Positions 44,864 through 53,325 of a stretch of 64,000 bases of DNA are shown piece by piece (within the stretch, counting starts at the first letter, position 1; every line of letters starts with the position of its first letter). Made by a program: the position numbers and the translations under genes. The notes under the pieces were generated by a model that saw only the letters and a list, made by a program, of their open reading frames with translations, ran no database searches and had not been told where the DNA came from. Source of the stretch: JBCCFC01 sp965213595 (GTDB lineage: Bacteria > Chloroflexota > Anaerolineae > Caldilineales > Caldilineaceae); assembly GCA_965213595.1 (NCBI GenBank), contig CBDBZO010000006.1, positions 3,472,001 through 3,536,000 on the forward strand, written 5' to 3'.

Positions 44864-45493
44864 ATGTCCACGCACCTTCTCGACTTCAACCACCCTCAAG
44901 CCCTGCCCTCCGCGCTGGCGACGCTGGCCGCCGGTCAAGTTCTCGCCGCGCCGACGGATACGGTCTACGGCCTCTTTGCCAGCGTGGACAATCCCGCCGC
45001 CATCGAGCAGCTTTACCGCATCAAGCAGCGACCGCGCGACAAAGCCATCCCCGTGCTCATCGCCGATGTGGCGCAGCTAAACTTGCTCACGGCTGGGACG
45101 CCTTCTATCCTGGCGCAGCAACTGATGGCGCACTTCTGGCCCGGCGCGCTCACCCTGGTGCTGCCCGCACGTGACGGATTGCCGAGCGTGCTCACCGCCA
45201 GCCAGCCGACCATCGCCGTGCGCCTGCCCGAGCACGACGGGGTGCGCGCCCTGCTGCGCACAGCGGGGCCGCTGGCCGTGACCAGCGCCAACCGCAGCGG
45301 CGCGGGCAATATCACCACGGCGCAGGAGGTGATCGAGCAGCTGGGCGAGTGCGTGCCGCTGGTGCTGGATGGCGGGCCGACGCCGGGCGCGGTGGCGAGC
45401 ACAATTGTAGAGGTATCGGAGGAGGCGGCGCGGATTTTGCGCAGCGGTCCACTAGACGCCGCCATAAAGCAGGTGCTGTCAAAGCATGTTTAA
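44864..45493 (+). CDS. tsaC: L-threonylcarbamoyladenylate synthase
   Basis: 209 aa, YrdC/Sua5 fold: forms threonylcarbamoyl-AMP for t6A37 in ANN-decoding tRNAs. APTDTVYGLFA, KQRPRDKAIPVLI, ARDGLPSVL and AVTSANRSG are the conserved ligand-binding motifs. No Sua5 C-terminal domain. ATG 44864 begins right after the family C palindrome; the longer frame crosses that palindrome. Overlaps the next gene by 8 bp. Confidence 0.93.
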   Translation: MSTHLLDFNHPQALPSALATLAAGQVLAAPTDTVYGLFASVDNPAAIEQLYRIKQRPRDKAIPVLIADVAQLNLLTAGTPSILAQQLMAHFWPGALTLVLPARDGLPSVLTASQPTIAVRLPEHDGVRALLRTAGPLAVTSANRSGAGNITTAQEVIEQLGECVPLVLDGGPTPGAVASTIVEVSEEAARILRSGPLDAAIKQVLSKHV

Positions 45494-46136
45494 CGTTTGC
45501 GAGCGGTGCGGCATCTACCGCGCCGACAAGCCGATCGACCCAAGCGGGCCGTTCGCTATCTGCCCCGAATGTGGTCATCGCCATGCGTTCCGTCGCCTGC
45601 CGCTGCTGCTCGTGTCCGGAGCCAGCGGCACGGGCAAGTCCACCATCGCCAATCTGCTGCTGGGCCGGGTAGAGGAAGCCGTGCTGCTTGATGCCGACAT
45701 TCTGTGGCAACCCGAATTCAACCAGCCCACCGACGGCTATCGCAAGTTCTTTGAAACGTGGCTGCGCCTGAGTAAAAACATATCGCAATCGGGCCGACCG
45801 GTTGTGCTCTTTGGTGCGGGAACGGGCGTGCCGAGCAACATGGAGCCGTGCATTGAGCGACGCTATTTTTCCACGCTGCATTACCTGGCGCTGGTCTGTG
45901 ACGAGGAGGTGCTAGCCGCACGGTTGCGGTCGCGCCCAGCTTGGCGCGAGAGTAGTAAAGAGGAATTCATCGAGGAGCAGTTGCGTTTCAACCGGTGGTT
46001 CCGCGAAAACGCCAGCCAGACGCAGCCCTCTATCGATTTGTTGAACACTACGTCTACACCGCTCGCAGAGAGCGCGGCGCAGGTGGCGGAATGGATTCGG
46101 GGCAAGCTTGAAGAAATGGTGAATGGTCAACGGTGA
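45486..46136 (+). CDS. P-loop kinase-like protein with N-terminal zinc ribbon
   Basis: 216 aa. CERCG (residues 5-9) and CPECG (26-30) make a small zinc ribbon; then the P-loop LLLVSGASGTGKSTIANLL (about 39-57), VLLDADILW as the substrate/Walker B-like segment and a LID-like AARLRSRPAW. This is the layout of small-molecule kinases (nucleoside/shikimate/gluconate-like). Substrate unknown. Start overlaps tsaC; 3' overlaps the GT4 gene by four bases (GTGA). Confidence 0.82.
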   Translation: MFNVCERCGIYRADKPIDPSGPFAICPECGHRHAFRRLPLLLVSGASGTGKSTIANLLLGRVEEAVLLDADILWQPEFNQPTDGYRKFFETWLRLSKNISQSGRPVVLFGAGTGVPSNMEPCIERRYFSTLHYLALVCDEEVLAARLRSRPAWRESSKEEFIEEQLRFNRWFRENASQTQPSIDLLNTTSTPLAESAAQVAEWIRGKLEEMVNGQR

Positions 46137-47263
46137 ATGGTCAATTGTTAATTGGGATTGATGGCTCGCGGGCATTGCGTTCGCGGCGGACGGGGACGGA
46201 GCGCTATTCGCTGGAGATTATCCGGCATCTGCTGGCGCTGCCGACGGCCCATCGCTGGCGGCTTTACGTTGATGCTGTTCCAGGAGAAGATGCTTTTCCG
46301 GCAAATGGCAACGTCGAACTCCGCGTGCTGCTGGCGCGGCGCATGTGGACGCACCGCGCGCTGGCGCGCGAGGTCGCGCGTCGCCCACCGGACGTGCTCT
46401 TTGTGCCGGCGCACGTGCTGCCGTTTCGCCTCAAGCTGCCGCCGAGCGTCGTCACCGTCCACGATTTGGGTTATCGCCATGTGCCTGAAGGCCACACGCG
46501 TACGCAGCGGCTCACCCTCGAGCTGAGCACGCGCTGGAACGCGTGGCGCGCGCGGCAGGTGATTGCCGTGAGCGAATCGACGGCGCGCGATTTGCGGCAG
46601 TTCTACGGCACGCCCGCCAGCAAAATCAACGTCATCTACGAAGCACCCTTTGCCGCGCCAGCGCTGGTTGACGCTGCGGCAGCGCGGGCCATCCGTGCGC
46701 GTTACGATCTTGTCCGTCCGTATGCGCTTTACGTGAGCACAATTCAGCCGCGCAAGAATCTGACCCGGCTTATCGATGCCTATGCGAAGTTACGTGACCT
46801 TTACGACGTTGCCTGGGAGTTGGTGCTGGCGGGCGGGCGCGGCTGGTTGAGCGATGCGCTCCACGCTCAGGTCGAGGCGCTGGGGCTGGGCGAGCGCGTG
46901 CGCTTGCTCGGCTACGTGCCGGATGCTGATTTGACAGCGCTGTACAATGGTGCATTCTGTTTCTGCTACCCTTCGCTTTTCGAGGGCTTTGGCTTGCCCA
47001 TCCTCGAAGCGCAACAGCAAGGAGTCCCCGTGATGACGGCCAATAACTCCGCCATTCCCGAAGTCGCTGGCGACGCGGCGCTGCTCGTCGACCCGATGGA
47101 TGTCGAGGCGATTGCCGAGGCCATGCTGCGGCTGAGCCAGGATGAGGCGCTGCGCGAGGAGTTGATTGCCAAAGGGCATGAAAACGTCAAGCGCTTTTCG
47201 TGGGAAAAGGCGGCGCGGGAGACGTTGGCCGTGCTGGAGCGGGCGGCGCAAGGGGGGTTGTGA
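46133..47263 (+). CDS. GT4 family glycosyltransferase
   Basis: 376 aa GT-B enzyme. The acceptor domain has LLIGIDGSRALRSRRTGTERYSLEII; the donor domain has YALYVSTIQPRKNLTRLIDAY and the E-x7-E signature FEGFGLPILEAQQQGVPV with IPEVAGDAALLVDP. Likely builds a cell-surface glycan with the WecG-type gene downstream. GTG start overlaps the previous stop, suggesting coupling with the kinase gene. Confidence 0.93.
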   Translation: MNGQLLIGIDGSRALRSRRTGTERYSLEIIRHLLALPTAHRWRLYVDAVPGEDAFPANGNVELRVLLARRMWTHRALAREVARRPPDVLFVPAHVLPFRLKLPPSVVTVHDLGYRHVPEGHTRTQRLTLELSTRWNAWRARQVIAVSESTARDLRQFYGTPASKINVIYEAPFAAPALVDAAAARAIRARYDLVRPYALYVSTIQPRKNLTRLIDAYAKLRDLYDVAWELVLAGGRGWLSDALHAQVEALGLGERVRLLGYVPDADLTALYNGAFCFCYPSLFEGFGLPILEAQQQGVPVMTANNSAIPEVAGDAALLVDPMDVEAIAEAMLRLSQDEALREELIAKGHENVKRFSWEKAARETLAVLERAAQGGL

Positions 47264-47580
47264 GGGCAAGGTTGGTTGGATCATGAGTGCAGCGCACGGC
47301 GCGCACGATGGTTCGTGTGCAAAGCGAGTTTGCCCCGTGCAATGCACTCGCGGCGATGGCTCGTTTGCTTGCGTGGCGGACGCCGTGCATCGCACTCGAA
47401 GCGAGGCGGTCGAGTGCATTGCACGGCATCAGGCATGATGGCCTAGCGACCAACAGATATGCCGTGCGCTGCACTCATAATCCAACCGGGTTAGTCGAGC
47501 GCCATCGCCAGTCCCAATCGACGCCGAATAAATTCGGCGTCTGGTTTGCAAAACGCGCTGAAGCACGTTAAATTTTGCGC
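47264..47580. other. 317-bp repeat-rich intergenic region
   Basis: Holds five copies of the family E arm (47285-47476) and a GACGCCGAAT / ATTCGGCGTC hairpin (47520-47541) 40 bp before the next start. No coding frame. Confidence 0.7.
47285..47476. repeat. Family E repeat cluster, five arms
   Basis: GAGTGCAGCGCACGGC (47285), CCGTGCAATGCACTC (47336), CGCCGTGCATCGCACTC (47381), GAGTGCATTGCACGGC (47412) and GCCGTGCGCTGCACTC (47461): alternating orientations of one 16-bp arm. Arm pairs can form nested hairpins. Confidence 0.8.
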
Positions 47581-48363
47581 ATGAACAAGCGCTGGCAAAC
47601 CATCGACATCCTGGGCACGCGCATCGACTGCGTCGACTTCGCCCAAACGCTGCACCAAATTGCCGTATGGATTGACGAAGATTCTCATCCACCCAATCTT
47701 CAATCTTCGATCTTTCCTCTTCCCCTCCACCAAATCTGCACCGTCAACCCCGAATTCATCATCGATGCCCGCCGCGACCCGCATTTCGCCGCCGTGCTGC
47801 GCCGCGCCGACCTTTGCGTACCAGACGGCGTCGGCGTGCTGTGGGCGGCGCGGCGGCGCGGCGTGCTCCTGCGCGAGCGGGTGACGGGCTCGGATGGAAT
47901 CTACCGGATTGCGGAGCGGGCGGCGCGCGAGGGCTGGCACATTTTTTTGCTGGGGGCCGCGCCGGACGTGGCCGAGCACGCGGCGGACGCGCTGCGGCAA
48001 AGATCGCCCGGCCTGCAAATCGTGAGCACGCACAGCGGCAGCCCGCGCGACGCAGACTGGTTGGCCATTGAGCAGGCGCTAGCACAGAGCCGACCCGATT
48101 TTTTGTTCGTGGCCTTTGGGCACCCGCGCCAGGATTTGTGGATCGACCAGCATCGTGCGGATTTGGCACGATTGGGCGTACGCGTGGCCATGGGCGTGGG
48201 CGGGGCCTTTGATTTTGTGGCGGGGGTGCAGCGGCGCGCGCCGGGCTGGGTGCAGCGGCTGGGGCTGGAGTGGCTGTGGCGGCTTGCGCGCGAGCCGTGG
48301 CGCTGGCGGCGCATGGTAAAGCTGCCGGGTTTTGTATGGGCGGTTTTAACCGAGCGAAGTTAA
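47581..48363 (+). CDS. WecG/TagA/CpsF family glycosyltransferase
   Basis: 260 aa GT26. Signatures: ILGTRIDCVDFAQTLHQI; CTVNPEFIIDARRDPHFAAVLRRADLCVPDGVGVLWAARRRG; FLLGAAPDVAEHAADAL and FVAFGHPRQDLWI; GVGGAFDFVAGVQRRAPGWVQRLGLEWLWRLAREPWR. Transfers a ManNAc(A)-type sugar to a lipid-linked intermediate in surface polymer synthesis. ATG 47581 as start; a TTG six bases earlier is possible. Confidence 0.93.
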   Translation: MNKRWQTIDILGTRIDCVDFAQTLHQIAVWIDEDSHPPNLQSSIFPLPLHQICTVNPEFIIDARRDPHFAAVLRRADLCVPDGVGVLWAARRRGVLLRERVTGSDGIYRIAERAAREGWHIFLLGAAPDVAEHAADALRQRSPGLQIVSTHSGSPRDADWLAIEQALAQSRPDFLFVAFGHPRQDLWIDQHRADLARLGVRVAMGVGGAFDFVAGVQRRAPGWVQRLGLEWLWRLAREPWRWRRMVKLPGFVWAVLTERS

Positions 48364-48364
48364 A

Positions 48365-48402
48365 AAGCGTACGGGCACGCCATGGCGTGCCCGTACGCTT
48401 TC
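48365..48402. terminator. Family A palindrome (copy 5)
   Basis: AAAGCGTACGGGCACGCC plus its exact reverse complement (ends in CTTT), immediately after the WecG-type gene. It also lies 35 bp before the end of the convergent permease remnant, so could serve both strands. Confidence 0.75.
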
Positions 48403-48436
48403 ACCCAACCAAGATACTGCTCCAGCAAAAAAGAAC

Positions 48437-48616
48437 TTACCCCTTCACCGCACCAGCCGTCAAGCCTTCGACCAGGCGACGCTGGAAGAACAACACCATC
48501 AGCACCAGCGGGATCGTCACAACCACGGCAGCGGCCATGATGTCACCCCAGGGAATTTCAAATTCGGAGGCGCCGGAGAAAGTGGCGATGGCGACGGGAA
48601 CCGTGCGCGCAGTTAG
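48437..48616 (-). pseudogene. C-terminal remnant of a MalG-type sugar ABC permease
   Basis: Reading the minus strand from 48616 gives SLTARTVPVAIATFSGASEF, then WGDIMAAAVVVTIPLVLMVL, FFQRRLVEGLTAGAVKG and a stop at 48437. This is the last about 58 residues of a MalG-family permease. No start codon or N-terminus exists: the complete permease upstream has its own stop at 48627 in another frame. Its GC content matches the chromosome, not the intact permease. Confidence 0.8.
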
Positions 48617-48626
48617 ACTGCCTTCT

Positions 48627-49490
48627 TTAGCCTTTTACCGAACCAGCTAGCAGACCGCGCACGAAGTAGCGCTGAAGTGAAAAGAAGACGATTAGCGGCA
48701 GGGTCATGGTAATAAACGCACCCGCTGTAAGCAGATGCCAATCCTGTCCGCGCGAGCCAACCAATTCTTGCAGCTTTTGTGTTACCACAGCTACATCGGG
48801 TGTACCACCGAGGAAAACAAGTGCAACCAACAGATCGTTCCAAACCCAGAGGAATTGGAAAATTGCCAGCGCTGCAATTGCCGGGACGGAAAGCGGCAAC
48901 ACCAACCGAACAAAAGCCGTGAAGTGCGACGCGCCGTCGAGCGCTGAGGACTCCATAAGCTCTTTGGGAAGTGTGCTAATGTAATTAAAAAGCAGATAGA
49001 CCGCCAGCGGCATACCAAATCCGGTGTGCGCCAACCAGACCGCAAGATAGGTTCCGTTTAGGTTCAAGTCGGTGTAAATACGCAGCACCGGAATCAGTGA
49101 CATCTGCAGCGGTACAACCAGCAGAGCCACAACCAACACGAATAGAAACTTGCGTCCGGGGAATTCCATCCATGCAAACGCATACGCGGCAAAAGCAGCG
49201 ATTGTGATGGGAATGACAGTAGCTGGAATCGAGACGGCCAAGCTGTTCAGAAACGCATCAAGCATGCCCTCACCACCCAGCACGCGCTCGTAATTTTCCA
49301 GCGTAAGTTGTTGGGTGAACTCGGCTGGATTCTGAAAAACCGTCCACCATCCGTTCTGCTTAATATCGTCTTCTGGGCGAAACGAACTGATAAGCAGCCC
49401 AAAGCTCGGCAGTGTCCACAGAAAGCCAATCGCAATCAGCACAATGCGCACGGCCCCGCTTGATAATCTGTTCTGTAGGTCTTTACTCAT
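48627..49490 (-). CDS. Carbohydrate ABC transporter permease (MalG type)
   Basis: 287 aa, six hydrophobic helices. The ATPase-coupling EAA loop reads LMESSALDGASHFTAFVRLVLPLS, and the end is SLQRYFVRGLLAGSVKG as in MalG/AraQ permeases. Imports a sugar or oligosaccharide with the adjacent MalF-type subunit. Overlaps the MalF-type gene by 4 bp (ATGA). No ATP-binding subunit is encoded nearby; a shared MsmK-type ATPase elsewhere is usual for such systems. Lower GC than the chromosome left of 48.6 kb. Confidence 0.9.
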   Translation of the reverse strand: MSKDLQNRLSSGAVRIVLIAIGFLWTLPSFGLLISSFRPEDDIKQNGWWTVFQNPAEFTQQLTLENYERVLGGEGMLDAFLNSLAVSIPATVIPITIAAFAAYAFAWMEFPGRKFLFVLVVALLVVPLQMSLIPVLRIYTDLNLNGTYLAVWLAHTGFGMPLAVYLLFNYISTLPKELMESSALDGASHFTAFVRLVLPLSVPAIAALAIFQFLWVWNDLLVALVFLGGTPDVAVVTQKLQELVGSRGQDWHLLTAGAFITMTLPLIVFFSLQRYFVRGLLAGSVKG

Positions 49491-50617
49491 CGGGTTGCCT
49501 CGGTCTTTCTAAAGCTGCGGATGTTGTAGATCATGATCGGAATCGTTGCCAACAGCAGAATCACTGCAATGGCGCTACCCGTCCCAAAGTTGCGGAATCG
49601 GGCGATCTCCTTAATTAGACGACTGGCCACTACTTCTGTGCCAAAGTTACCGTTAGTCATTACCCACACAATGTCAAAAACCTTCAGCGTGAGTATCAAC
49701 ACCGTGGTGGCCACGGTTACAAGTGTAGGACGAATGTATGGGATGATAATGTTGAAGAACACGCGTATCTCGTTGGCGCCATCCATACGTGCCGCTTCCA
49801 AAATCTGGCCGGGTACAGCTTTGATGGCGGCGGAGATAAGCACCATCGAAAAACCAGTTTGCAGCCAGATAAGTACGACCATCAGCATAAAATTGTTCCA
49901 CGGCTGCTCAACAAGCCAACCAATTGGCTCAAAACCTACCGAGGTGATCAAAGCGTTCATTATGCCAATTTGAGGGCGACCCGGCGGTTGAAAAGCATAG
50001 ACAAAGCGCCAGATGACACTTGCACCAACAAAAGAGATTGCCATCGGCAGAAAAATGACCGACTTAACAATATTTTCGAAACGCACACGGTCAGCCAGTA
50101 CTGCCACAATCAGGCCAAAGATAAGACTTAAGGCGGTCACAACAATCATCCACAAAATACTGTTGCGCGCAGCGGTCAGCATAGCAGGATCAGAAAAGAC
50201 AAATACGTAGTTATCCAACCCAACAAAGTTTTCGCCCGTGCGATCAAAGAAACTCAGATAGAGAGAACGAAACACTGGATAGACTAGATAAAGGAACAGA
50301 ACCGCCAGCGCCGGTCCCACAAAAACAAAGGGGCGGATGAGCGCCTGCCACCGATCCGAAAAGCGACTGACAAGGTTATCTGTCGCCCAGTATAGAGCCC
50401 ACACCCCCCCAACGCCGACCAACAGCGCGACAACGATAATAATCCCTTTGGATGCATCACTATCGCGTAGGAAAATGAAGCTGTAATAAAGAACAGCAAG
50501 CGTAATAGCTGGAATCACAAGCGAAGCGACTAGGCGCACGGGACCAACCAGAAGCCACTCAAACGGCCCATTTCTTTTTGGCTCTACAGCTCTTCTTGAT
50601 TCTACTTGACCTTGCAT
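49487..50617 (-). CDS. Carbohydrate ABC transporter permease (MalF type)
   Basis: 376 aa, about eight hydrophobic helices: two extra N-terminal helices before the canonical six. The EAA loop is PGQILEAARMDGANEIRVFFNIIIPYIRP. Start 50617 (MQGQVESR) is preferred because AAGGGG lies 8-13 bases upstream; an in-frame start at 50716 lacks this. Operon: binding protein, MalF, MalG. Confidence 0.9.
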   Translation of the reverse strand: MQGQVESRRAVEPKRNGPFEWLLVGPVRLVASLVIPAITLAVLYYSFIFLRDSDASKGIIIVVALLVGVGGVWALYWATDNLVSRFSDRWQALIRPFVFVGPALAVLFLYLVYPVFRSLYLSFFDRTGENFVGLDNYVFVFSDPAMLTAARNSILWMIVVTALSLIFGLIVAVLADRVRFENIVKSVIFLPMAISFVGASVIWRFVYAFQPPGRPQIGIMNALITSVGFEPIGWLVEQPWNNFMLMVVLIWLQTGFSMVLISAAIKAVPGQILEAARMDGANEIRVFFNIIIPYIRPTLVTVATTVLILTLKVFDIVWVMTNGNFGTEVVASRLIKEIARFRNFGTGSAIAVILLLATIPIMIYNIRSFRKTEATR

Positions 50618-50802
50618 ATCAGCCCCTTTTCCATGAAGCATTCGAGTCTGGATGTAATTGGCAGGAAAATAAGCACAGAAGCCTGTTCGTATTGAAGAGC
50701 AAACGCGCTTGAGCACGAAGAACTCATGGGAACAGGCTTCTTGTGGAGGATACGACGCCGAACTACTTGAAATTCATCGTCAACCTGCTAGCAGAAGAGA
50801 CG

Positions 50803-52146
50803 CTACTCTGCGGGCCAGGATGCATCGATTGCACTCAACGAGCTGTCCAAGTCCTGTCCGCTGATCCAGTTGACAATCGCCGTCCAGAATGATCCCGTGC
50901 CAACTGCGCCCGGCATCAGATCAGAAGCGTCGAAACGAAATACGTCCGCGCCTGTCAGAATCTCGGCCTGCACCTGGGTAATCTCGTCTGGATATACGTC
51001 CAGCGACAAGCTACTGTTAGGCGAAAGGAATCCACCCTGGCTAGCCCAGTATTCAGCAGCCTCCGGCATCATCAGGAAGTTCATAAAGTCGGCAACTTCC
51101 TGCCGATCCGACGTGGCGGCTAAGACATCGCCAGCGCCCAGCACAGGCGAACCATCTTCTTCATCGATCGGCGGCAGATAGAAGGCATTCACGTTGTTTG
51201 CCAAATCGGCCTGTACATCTTCGGGGAAGAAACCAGCAATGAAGCTTGCCTGACGGTGCAGCCAGCAGCCCGGCGGATCATCAAACATAGGTGTTGGTGC
51301 GTCGCCAAATGGCGTAGTCAGAACAGCAGTTGTGCCACCCAACACGTAATCGGGATTCATCACGATGTCGCCAAACATCTCAAAGGCGCGAGTTACTTCT
51401 TCACTGCTGAAGTCAAGTTCGCCAGCTACCCACTGATCATATGCTTCGGCACCAGCCGTGCGCAACATGATGTCCTCGACCCAATCGGTGCCGACCCAGC
51501 CTGTCGCAGTAGCGCTTTCCATCCCAATGCACCAAGGCGTACTACCATCCGCCACAATTTGGTCAGACAGTGCAATCATCTCGTCCCAGGTCTGCGGAAT
51601 CTCATAACCAGCTTCCTCAAACTCCGGAACCGGATACCAAACGAGACTCTTAAGCGAAGCACGATACCAGATGCCGTAGAGCGTATCGTCAACCGTGCCC
51701 AAATCAACCCAGGTGTCTGAGTAGTTTGCTTCAAGCGTTTCGGTGTCAATCATTGTGGAAAGATCGACTAAATTGCCTTGGCGAGCGAGATCGGCCATCA
51801 GACCCGGCTGGGGAAACATGATCACATCGGGTGGGTTGCCACCTTCGATGCGCAATGTGGCAAGCTGCTCGAAATCACCGGAGCCTTCGTAGACAATGTC
51901 AATGCCCGTTTCTTCTTCAAAGGGCGCAATCGACTCCTGAAAACGCTCGGCATCTTGATCGACAAGCGCACCAAGGATGGTAATCGTACCGCCATCCTCC
52001 GTAGCGCCGTCCTCTGCTGCTTCTGCATCTGCTGGCTGTTCAACGTCGCCCTCGCTTGTATTGGGAGCACTTGCATCCTCACAAGCGGACAGCACAAGGG
52101 TAGCCAGCAGCATTGCACTAACCAAAGCCAAAAATTTTTGCCTCAT
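50803..52146 (-). CDS. Sugar-binding lipoprotein of ABC transporter
   Basis: 447 aa, lipobox LSAC (Cys 22), then an acidic linker (SEGDVEQPADAEAAEDGATEDG) and a family 1 solute-binding fold: ERFQESIAPFEEETGIDIVYEGSGDFEQLATLRIEGGNPPDVIMFPQPG. First gene of the leftward operon; divergent to the regulator at 52582. The ligand is a saccharide by family and partner genes, identity unknown. Confidence 0.9.
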   Translation of the reverse strand: MRQKFLALVSAMLLATLVLSACEDASAPNTSEGDVEQPADAEAAEDGATEDGGTITILGALVDQDAERFQESIAPFEEETGIDIVYEGSGDFEQLATLRIEGGNPPDVIMFPQPGLMADLARQGNLVDLSTMIDTETLEANYSDTWVDLGTVDDTLYGIWYRASLKSLVWYPVPEFEEAGYEIPQTWDEMIALSDQIVADGSTPWCIGMESATATGWVGTDWVEDIMLRTAGAEAYDQWVAGELDFSSEEVTRAFEMFGDIVMNPDYVLGGTTAVLTTPFGDAPTPMFDDPPGCWLHRQASFIAGFFPEDVQADLANNVNAFYLPPIDEEDGSPVLGAGDVLAATSDRQEVADFMNFLMMPEAAEYWASQGGFLSPNSSLSLDVYPDEITQVQAEILTGADVFRFDASDLMPGAVGTGSFWTAIVNWISGQDLDSSLSAIDASWPAE

Positions 52147-52581
52147 ATAGACTCCTTATCGTGATATGAATTTTGATGGGTGGCAGGTAAAGGAGAACTG
52201 ACAATCTCAATGGGGAGTCACTCTGGCTTTAGACGAAAGACGAATTGTCAAAGCCAGTTCAGATTGTAGTTCACACTTAGGCCTATGATGTCACATTTAC
52301 TACGTGATGTCAAACGAGCAGACGGCTAATCTGTCGGTTTCAAATCAGAAATTTGCTCCAAGAGAAAATTGTAGATGTCTAAGCATCTCCAATAGTTTCT
52401 CCAAAAACGTGAGCTTGGGTACAGAAAGCATCTTTTGATTTGCGGTATATATAAGCAACCCTCATATGAATGGAGCAACAAATACCCCGCGGTTGCTACC
52501 ATTGTATTACGTTTTCCCCTGTCCTGGATCTCTTGAGTTCTCTCGCCTTTGACCTAATCATTCCCGTAAAGAAAGAACCTC
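52147..52581. promoter_or_regulatory. Divergent control region of ABC operon and regulator
   Basis: 435 bp, AT-rich and without ORFs. It has a direct repeat TGATGTCA at 52286-52293 and 52305-52312, start-to-start 19 bp, the spacing expected for a winged-helix dimer binding two successive turns. TATATA at 52446 is a possible -10 for the rightward gene; -35 not clear. Confidence 0.4.
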
Positions 52582-53232
52582 ATGTCAAAACGCGTACGCA
52601 TTCTTGTGCTCGAGGGGCCAATCAGCGTTGGTCTCGGTGTAACGCTGCAGCAGGATGGCTGGTACGCTCGTACCGCAGCTACTCCACAACAGCTTATAAA
52701 TGAAAGCGACGAAGCAGACCTGCTCATCCTTGACACCCGCCACTCAGATTTGACGCTCTCGTTCTACCGCCAGTTAGAACAAAGCGTGACTCTGCCAGTG
52801 CTGATGGTCGCTCCGGAAGCTAGTGACAAATTTACTGTTGCTTTGCTTCGTTCGCCATCTGACCGCAATGAGTTATACGAAAAGATAAATGATTTGTTAG
52901 CAAATCGGCAGGAACATATTCTCTATGCGGGCGATTTGGAAATCGATTCAAAAGCACATCGTGTGAGCAGAGCAGGTAAGCGTATCAATCTTAGCCCTAC
53001 AGAGTTTCAATTGCTTCTCTACTTGCGGAGGCGAGCAGAAGAGGCCGTGACTTTCGAACAGATGTTAGTGGACTTATGGGATTACGAACCAGGCACGGGG
53101 GATCCAAAGCTAGTAACTAGCACAGTACGCCACTTGCGTCGCAAGTTGGTTAATGACGCCGATCAGCTGGACTACATTGTATCAGTTCGCGGCGTGGGGT
53201 ACAGGTTGCGTAAAGGTTTGTCATTGAATTGA
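52582..53232 (+). CDS. Winged-helix response regulator-like protein with degenerate receiver
   Basis: 216 aa. Residues 1-110 look like a receiver fold (VRILVLEG, LLILDTRHSD with Asp51, VLMVAPE) but the acidic pair near the N-terminus is missing and the conserved Thr/Lys are not evident. Residues 118-212 are an OmpR/PhoB winged helix: NLSPTEFQLLLYLRRRAEEAVTFEQML, TVRHLRRKLVND, VRGVGYRL. No kinase is encoded nearby. First in line with the peptide locus, so a likely local regulator. The ATG has AAAGAA upstream. Confidence 0.85.
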   Translation: MSKRVRILVLEGPISVGLGVTLQQDGWYARTAATPQQLINESDEADLLILDTRHSDLTLSFYRQLEQSVTLPVLMVAPEASDKFTVALLRSPSDRNELYEKINDLLANRQEHILYAGDLEIDSKAHRVSRAGKRINLSPTEFQLLLYLRRRAEEAVTFEQMLVDLWDYEPGTGDPKLVTSTVRHLRRKLVNDADQLDYIVSVRGVGYRLRKGLSLN

Positions 53233-53325
53233 CACTATATTTGCATTGAATAGAGGTTGAATTGTGGGCTAGATGAGCTTAAGATGTGAATGCGAGCAGA
53301 TTTATTTTCTCAATAGGAGGACGAC

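Noticed and set aside
47285..47476. CRISPR-like spaced repeats
   Set aside because: Copies alternate in orientation, spacing is irregular and no cas genes are present; fits REP-like palindromes.
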